Assembly: GCA_963823535.1 (NCBI GenBank)
Contig: CAWGLZ010000006.1
Coordinates: forward strand, 434,001-498,000
DNA length: 64,000 nucleotides
Origin: RPQJ01 sp963823535
GTDB taxonomy: Bacteria > Pseudomonadota > Gammaproteobacteria > Steroidobacterales > Steroidobacteraceae
Direction of reading: 5' to 3'
Positions within the stretch are counted from its first letter, which is position 1, and each line of letters starts with the position of its first letter. Of this stretch, positions 59,404 through 64,000 are shown in pieces. The notes under the pieces were generated by a model that was not told the origin of the DNA, made no database searches, and worked only from the letters and a program-made list of their open reading frames with translations. A program made the position numbers and the translations under genes.

Positions 59404-60144
59404 TCAAACCACCCGCGGCCCCAGCGCCAGCAGCTGCAGCAGTTCCGCCTGGCTGCTGACTTCGCATTTCACGAACACGTGCTTGAGCACCGTCTTCACC
59501 GTATTGAGCGAGATCCCGCCGGTGGCCGCGGCCGACTGCAGCGACTGCCCGACGTAGAGCGAGTTCACCAGTCGGGCCTCGGCGGCCGTGAGCCCGTAGA
59601 GTTCCTTCAGGACCTGCACCGGCACGGGGCGCTGCCTGCCGAGCGGCTCGTGGATGAATACGCAGAACCCGGCCGACGCCTCCGCGCCCTCCAGCGGCGT
59701 GACCAGAACGCTGTAGGGACGGTGGGCGTGATTCGGTCCGCCGACCCGCAGCAGCAGGTTTCCCGCCGCACCGTGGAGACAGGCATCGAGGGCCGCCGTT
59801 GCATCCGCCGTGGCAAACGCCAGGCGCCGATTGCGCATCGACAGTCCGTGGCCGCGGTTCAGCATCGCCCGCGCGGTGCGATTCATGTACTGCACGACGC
59901 CGTCCGTATCGAGCAGCAGCACCCCGCGATTGAACTTCTCGAGGATCGCGAACGCCGCTTCGCAAAGCGCGCTCCTGCGGAATTGGGGCGGGTGCGGCGC
60001 TTCCCTGTTCGCGCGACCGGTTGGTCGAACGAGTGCGCGAGCCGCGAACGACGACACTCCCTCGTAGCCCGACCGGGTGCCGGCAGCGCTCAGACCGCCA
60101 CACTCGTCCGGTTCCGTCCTCGTCCTTAGACTTTCATCGCTCAT
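59404..60144 (-). CDS. LuxR-family transcriptional regulator with PAS-like sensor
   Basis: 246 residues from ATG 60144 (MSDESLRTRTEPDECGGLSA), with AGGAAG upstream; longer in-frame starts exist but lack a ribosome site. The middle is PAS-like (FNRGVLLLDTDGVVQYMNRT, then ARAMLNRGHGLSMRNRRLAF). The C-terminus is a LuxR-type HTH (LTAAEARLVNSLYVGQSLQS, then GISLNTVKTVLKHVFVKC, then SSQAELLQLLALG). There is no receiver domain. It may control the giant gene, whose element B starts just after its stop, and possibly the sigma operon on the other side. Two fragments of its 3' end are found at 42893 and 44512. Confidence 0.85.
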   Translation of the reverse strand: MSDESLRTRTEPDECGGLSAAGTRSGYEGVSSFAARALVRPTGRANREAPHPPQFRRSALCEAAFAILEKFNRGVLLLDTDGVVQYMNRTARAMLNRGHGLSMRNRRLAFATADATAALDACLHGAAGNLLLRVGGPNHAHRPYSVLVTPLEGAEASAGFCVFIHEPLGRQRPVPVQVLKELYGLTAAEARLVNSLYVGQSLQSAAATGGISLNTVKTVLKHVFVKCEVSSQAELLQLLALGPRVV

Positions 60145-60263
60145 GTGCTCGACGCTTCCTTTGCTGCGCCTCACCCACCCCGCGTTCGCCGGTCCTGCGT
60201 CGGATCCGGCGGGTCGCCATTGACCTTCACGGACACGGCAACCGGTTTTGCGCGTCACCGTGT

Positions 60264-60294
60264 GTAAGGGATCCCGACTCACCCGAACGGGTGA
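60264..60294 (+). promoter_or_regulatory. Conserved 31-bp element, copy C
   Basis: On the plus strand it matches TGTAA-N3-A-N4-GAC-N-CACCCG-N3-GGGTG, with palindrome CACCCGAACGGGTG. It points toward the ECF sigma gene, 226 bp ahead of its start, and also lies in the upstream region of the LuxR gene. It is the only copy on the plus strand, as is the gene it precedes. Confidence 0.6.
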
Positions 60295-60520
60295 TACCCC
60301 GGACGCGGAGTTGCCCATCTTTCACCGCGTGCTGCATCGCAACTTGATTCCAGGGTTGGTTGCGCGTATCTGACCTCATTAGAAATATACGGACGATAGG
60401 AAGTCGTTCGATGAACAGGGGGATCCGGGGGATTTCGCGAAGGCGACGGTTCGAGTCCGTTGTCACGCCGGCGGCTGCCTGCGCGAAACACGGGCGGTCC
60501 GGAGTGGCACGGGTCCGGCG

Positions 60521-61354
60521 ATGAGCGACGAAGCGGTCGGCGACCTGCTCGCCAGGCTCGCGTCACCCGACCCGAGTGCCGCCTGGACCGAGTTCCTGCA
60601 GCAGCACTCGTCCGTCATTCTGCAGATCATCCGTCGCCATGAACGCGACCCGCAGCGATCGAGCGAGTGTTTCGCTCATGTCTGCGAGGCATTGAGCGAC
60701 GACGGCTTCCGCCGGCTCCGCAGCTTCCGCCCCGACGGCCAGGCCAGCTTTCGCACCTGGCTCATGGCGGTGACCTCCAATCTCTGTGTCGACTGGTGGC
60801 GCCGCCGCCGCGGCCGCTTCCGACCGATCCGCGCCGTGGCCCACCTGCCGGAGCGGGAACAACTGGTCTATCGCTGCCTCTACGTCCGCGGCATGTCGCG
60901 GATCGAGTGCCTGCACACGCTGCTGCCGCAGTTCCCGGACCTGACGGAGCGCGAGATCGCAGGCATCAACGCTCGACTCTTCGCCTTGCTGACTCCGCAG
61001 CAACGCTGGCAGCGGGGCATGGTCATGGCGACCACCGGGCCGCAGGACGACGAGTTTGCGCAGGCATTCGAGGATGCCGCGCTGCAGCTCGCGGAGCCGG
61101 GACCGGGGCCCGACGAACTCGTCCAGTCGGCGCAGGAATGCGGACGGCTCGATGCGGCATTGGCCGCGCTCCCGCCGCATCAGCGACTCCTGCTGCGGCT
61201 CCGGTACGAGCAGGACCTGACTCTGGCGGAGGTTGCCCGCCTGACGGGGCTGCACGATCCGTTCCGTGCCAATCGGCAGATCCAGGCAGCGCTCGCCGCC
61301 CTCGCCGCGCTGATGAATCGTTCACCCGCGCACAAAGACCGAAAACCGTCGTGA
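60521..61354 (+). CDS. ECF-type RNA polymerase sigma factor
   Basis: 277 residues from ATG 60521 (MSDEAVGDLLARLASPDPSA). Region 2 is recognisable as FLQQHSSVILQIIRRHERDP, then FRRLRSFRPDGQASFRTWLM, then AVTSNLCVDWWRRRRGRF. Region 4 is LAALPPHQRLLLRLRYEQDL, then TLAEVARLTGLHDPFRANRQ. The linker between them is longer than in minimal ECF factors. It should direct RNA polymerase to a set of promoters; element C 226 bp upstream makes autoregulation possible. It heads an operon with a zinc-finger membrane protein and a TPR-CHAT-type protein. Confidence 0.85.
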   Translation: MSDEAVGDLLARLASPDPSAAWTEFLQQHSSVILQIIRRHERDPQRSSECFAHVCEALSDDGFRRLRSFRPDGQASFRTWLMAVTSNLCVDWWRRRRGRFRPIRAVAHLPEREQLVYRCLYVRGMSRIECLHTLLPQFPDLTEREIAGINARLFALLTPQQRWQRGMVMATTGPQDDEFAQAFEDAALQLAEPGPGPDELVQSAQECGRLDAALAALPPHQRLLLRLRYEQDLTLAEVARLTGLHDPFRANRQIQAALAALAALMNRSPAHKDRKPS

Positions 61355-61417
61355 AGTGTCCGTGCATGACCATTGGAACCCTCGACCTCCGCTCGCGGCG
61401 ACGCCGCCGAGGCGCGA

Positions 61418-62129
61418 ATGACCCCTGACAAGCTGACATCCCTGCTGACGGTCGCGACACACACGGACCCCCCGAGCCCGGGTCCCGGCTGCCCGGACGA
61501 GCACTCGATCGCGGCCTATGTCGACGGCGCGCTCGGCAACGCCGAGCGGGAACCGCTCGAGCTGCACCTGGCCGACTGCGCCCACTGCCTCGCCCTGGTC
61601 GGTCTGCTCAGCCGCGAGCACAGCCTGAACTCGAACGGTTTCCGTCCCCGAATTGGAGATGGCGCGCGCCCGCGCGCTCGCCACACCCTCCGCCCGACGA
61701 CGGACGTTCGCCGCGCCGCGATGGGCCGCGGCGGCCGTCGTGCTGCTCACCGCAGCGGGACTCGTTCGGTTCGCCGAGGCGCCCCGGTCGAACATCTCCG
61801 AATCCGGATCGGACGCCCCGCGGTTCCGATCCGGCGACTCCGGCGTGCCGAGCCTGCGGCTGCTGAGCCCCGGCGATGGAACGACGGTCAACCGCGATCG
61901 CCTGTCCGTCCGCTGGACGCCGATGCCCGGCGCGCACTACTACAACGTCCGGGTCGTCACCGACGCGGGCGACCTCGTGAGCGAGGAGCAGGTCACCGGC
62001 ACCGAGTGGCGACCGGGGAGCGGAGCCTCGCTGCACGCCGGTCCGCAGTACTTCGTCAACGTCGAAGCCTTCGTCGCCGAAGGCAAGTCCATCGATTCCG
62101 AACACGTTTCGTTCCAGGTCTCGGACTGA
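61418..62129 (+). CDS. Membrane zinc-finger anti-sigma-like protein (frameshifted)
   Basis: Start ATG 61418 has GAGG upstream. Residues 28-70 are an anti-sigma zinc finger (DEHSIAAYVDGALGNAERE, then LELHLADCAHCLALVG, with H-x-n-C-x2-C). An extra C in the CCCC run at 61646-61649 shifts the frame; the corrected text continues RPELEMARARALATPSARRR. One TM segment follows (WAAAAVVLLTAAGLVRF), then an Ig/fibronectin-like outer domain (LLSPGDGTTVNRDRLSVRWT, then YYNVRVVTDAGDLVSEEQVT) to 62129. Corrected length is about 236 residues. The topology is cytoplasmic zinc finger and periplasmic sensor. It probably holds the adjacent sigma factor inactive. Confidence 0.8.
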
Positions 62130-62135
62130 GCACCG

Positions 62136-64000
62136 ATGCCCGCCCGTACCCCCATGCTGTGGCTCGCATTCTCACTGGGCGTCTTCCTCGCGCTCCGCGC
62201 GGGTGCCGAGAACCCCGCGCTCGACCCGCGCATCGAGGCAGCCGTGCAGCTCTACCGCCAGGACGGCGCCGAGAAGGCACTGCCAGTATTCGAAGACCTG
62301 TCCAGGGAACTCGGCAAGACCGCTCCGCCGCGCGACCAGGCGGCCGTGCAGCACTACATCGGCGAATGCCACTGGCGGATGGGCAACTTCAGCGAGGCTC
62401 GCGACGCACTCGACGGTGCCCTTGCGCTGGAGCGCCGGTCCGGCGACCGCGACGGCCAGGGCCGGACGCTGAACGTGCTGGGACTCCTCGCCTGGGACCA
62501 GGGCGAGTACGACGAGGCGATCGATCGCTTCAAGAGCGCCGGCGTCGTCGCCCGCGCGCTCGGCGACCGGAAGCTCGAAGGCGCCAGCCTCAACAACCTC
62601 AGCCTGGTCTATGACGAGCTGGGCGACTACGACACCTCGCTGCGCCAGTACCAGCAGGTGCTCGAACTCTACAAGAGCGTCGACTTTCCGCGCGGCGTGG
62701 GCGACACGCTCGGCAACATCGGTGGCGTCCATCTGCTGCTGGGCCAGTTCCGCGAGGCGCTGGGCTACTACCGTCAGGCGCTCGCGATCAGCGAGCGCCT
62801 GAAGTCCGCGACCTCCATGAGCCAGGACAACGGCAATGTCGCGCTGTGCCTGCTGGGGCTCGGCGACACGGAGGAGGCGATCCAGCACTTCGACCGCGCC
62901 ATCGATCTCGCGAAGCAGGCAGGCATGCGCCAGGACCAGGCCTACTGGATGCGCCAGAAGGGGAATGGCCTGATCCGCCAGGGCCACTACGACCGTGGGC
63001 TCGCAAGCCATCGGGCGGCGCTGGCCGTCTACGAGGACCTCGGCGCCCAACCCGAGCTCGCGGAGGCGCTGCATGACACGGGCGACCTCTACCTGTTGCT
63101 CGGCGACCCGGAGTCCGCAGAGCAGGCGTTCACGCGTGCGCTGGCGCTCGCGCGCGAGGTCGGCCTGTCGCGCGGGATTACTCTCAACCTCACGGCGCTC
63201 GGCGACCTGGAATTCCGGCGCAAACGCTTCGACGGCGCGACCGGGCTCTATCAGCAGGCGCGCGACCGGTCGGCCGCCGCGGGCGAGCGCCAGCTGCAGG
63301 CACAGAGCCTGCTGCGGCTGGCCCAGGTGCACCGCGAACAGCTCAAGCTCCCGCAGGCAGTCACCGAGGCCGACGAGGCACTGGCGATCGCTCGCGACAC
63401 CGGTGCCCGCCCCGTGGAAGCTGAGGCGCTGGTCTCCCTGGCGGAGACCCGACGTCGACTCGGCCAGTCATCCGCAGCACTCACGGACTTCAAGGCCGCC
63501 GAGGCTGCGCTGGGTTCGACTCGCGACCCCGACGTGCTCTGGCGCATTCACTTCGGACGGGCACGCACCCAGGAAGCGCTTGGCGATGCGCAGGCCGCGC
63601 TGGCGTCGCTGGTGGCGGCCGTCACGGTCATCGAGAGCGTTCGCGACCAGCTGCAGGAGCCGCGCTTCCGGGCCGGATTCGTCGACGACAAGTACGACGT
63701 CTACGTCGAACTCGTGCGCCTCCAGCTGCAGCTCGGCCTCACTTCGGACGCGTTCTCGACCGCCGAGCGCCTGCGCGCGCGGAGCTTCGCCGAACAGCTC
63801 GGGGGTCGCTCACCACTGCTGCTGACGGATGCGGACAGGCGCAAGGAAGCCGAGCTTCAGGAGCGTATCCGCCAGCTGCAGCGGGCACTCGTCGACGAGG
63901 ACAGCGACGGCGCGGCGGCGCACTCGCAACGAGCCAGGAGCCGGTTTTCCCAGGAACTTCTCCGCGCCGAGCAGGAGTACCAGGCGTTCCTGGACGACCA
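62136..64000 (+). CDS. Exported TPR protein of CHAT-protease type (C-terminus beyond window)
   Basis: Open from ATG 62136 to the window edge, more than 620 residues. It starts 6 bp after the anti-sigma stop, so it is in the same operon. The N-terminus is a signal peptide (MLWLAFSLGVFLALRAGAEN), which places it outside the cytoplasm. At least ten TPRs follow (for example GRTLNVLGLLAWDQGEYDEA, LNNLSLVYDELGDYDTSLRQ, GNIGGVHLLLGQFREALGYY). The last visible part (AFSTAERLRARSFAEQLGGR, then a helical linker with LQERIRQLQRAL) is the usual lead-in to a CHAT caspase-like protease domain. The catalytic His and Cys are not inside the window, so protease activity is inferred only. Confidence 0.8.
   Translation, partial: MPARTPMLWLAFSLGVFLALRAGAENPALDPRIEAAVQLYRQDGAEKALPVFEDLSRELGKTAPPRDQAAVQHYIGECHWRMGNFSEARDALDGALALERRSGDRDGQGRTLNVLGLLAWDQGEYDEAIDRFKSAGVVARALGDRKLEGASLNNLSLVYDELGDYDTSLRQYQQVLELYKSVDFPRGVGDTLGNIGGVHLLLGQFREALGYYRQALAISERLKSATSMSQDNGNVALCLLGLGDTEEAIQHFDRAIDLAKQAGMRQDQAYWMRQKGNGLIRQGHYDRGLASHRAALAVYEDLGAQPELAEALHDTGDLYLLLGDPESAEQAFTRALALAREVGLSRGITLNLTALGDLEFRRKRFDGATGLYQQARDRSAAAGERQLQAQSLLRLAQVHREQLKLPQAVTEADEALAIARDTGARPVEAEALVSLAETRRRLGQSSAALTDFKAAEAALGSTRDPDVLWRIHFGRARTQEALGDAQAALASLVAAVTVIESVRDQLQEPRFRAGFVDDKYDVYVELVRLQLQLGLTSDAFSTAERLRARSFAEQLGGRSPLLLTDADRRKEAELQERIRQLQRALVDEDSDGAAAHSQRARSRFSQELLRAEQEYQAFLDD

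Overview
The window is 64 kb of high-GC DNA. Its housekeeping genes (ilvA, an acetolactate synthase, murB, gloA), its many lipoproteins with proteobacterial lipoboxes, its TolB-like/TPR membrane proteins and a PEP-CTERM protein point to a Gram-negative bacterium. It is most likely a high-GC gammaproteobacterium; the order cannot be fixed from the sequence alone. No rRNA, tRNA, CRISPR array, prophage or intact insertion sequence was seen.

Layout. 1-6.3 kb (minus strand): a signalling and envelope operon of three lipoproteins (one collagen-like), a Ser/Thr protein kinase and an FHA-PEGA membrane protein cut by the window edge. 6.3-38.5 kb: mixed chromosomal genes. These are a radical SAM protein, MFS transporters, alpha/beta hydrolases, a four-gene operon headed by a TolB/TPR protein, ilvA, a glutamine-synthetase-like ligase, murB, a Tat-type epimerase, gloA, a DsbA-like lipoprotein, chrA, a divergent ilvB/ilvH pair, GST, thioesterase, a CadC-like TPR regulator, a YcaQ-type glycosylase, a pyrophosphatase-like protein, a nuclease, a patatin and a methyltransferase. 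38.5-60.2 kb: an accessory region of surface proteins. It holds an outer-membrane protein plus a 776-residue lipoprotein, a beta-propeller protein, a higBA toxin-antitoxin pair, a gene-free stretch with a long hairpin, a PEP-CTERM protein and one 3,972-residue repeat protein. A LuxR-type regulator and two broken copies of its 3' end are scattered among them. 60.5-64 kb (plus strand): an ECF sigma factor, a membrane zinc-finger anti-sigma-like protein and an exported TPR protein of CHAT-protease type that runs off the window.

Main discovery candidate. A 31-bp sequence, TGTAA-N3-A-N4-GAC-N-CACCCG-N3-GGGTG, occurs three times. Each copy points toward the gene it precedes, 226-300 bp ahead of the start: the lipoprotein/outer-membrane-protein operon, the giant surface protein and the ECF sigma operon. 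It reads either as an ECF-type promoter (TGTAA, 16 bases, CG) or as the target of the adjacent LuxR protein, because its distal half is a palindrome. Together with the sigma/anti-sigma/TPR-CHAT operon this suggests a self-contained envelope regulon that controls very large surface proteins.

Caution. Seven otherwise intact genes each carry a one-base frameshift, several in short homopolymers. Uncorrected sequencing or assembly error is the simplest explanation, so these genes are described as they would read after correction.
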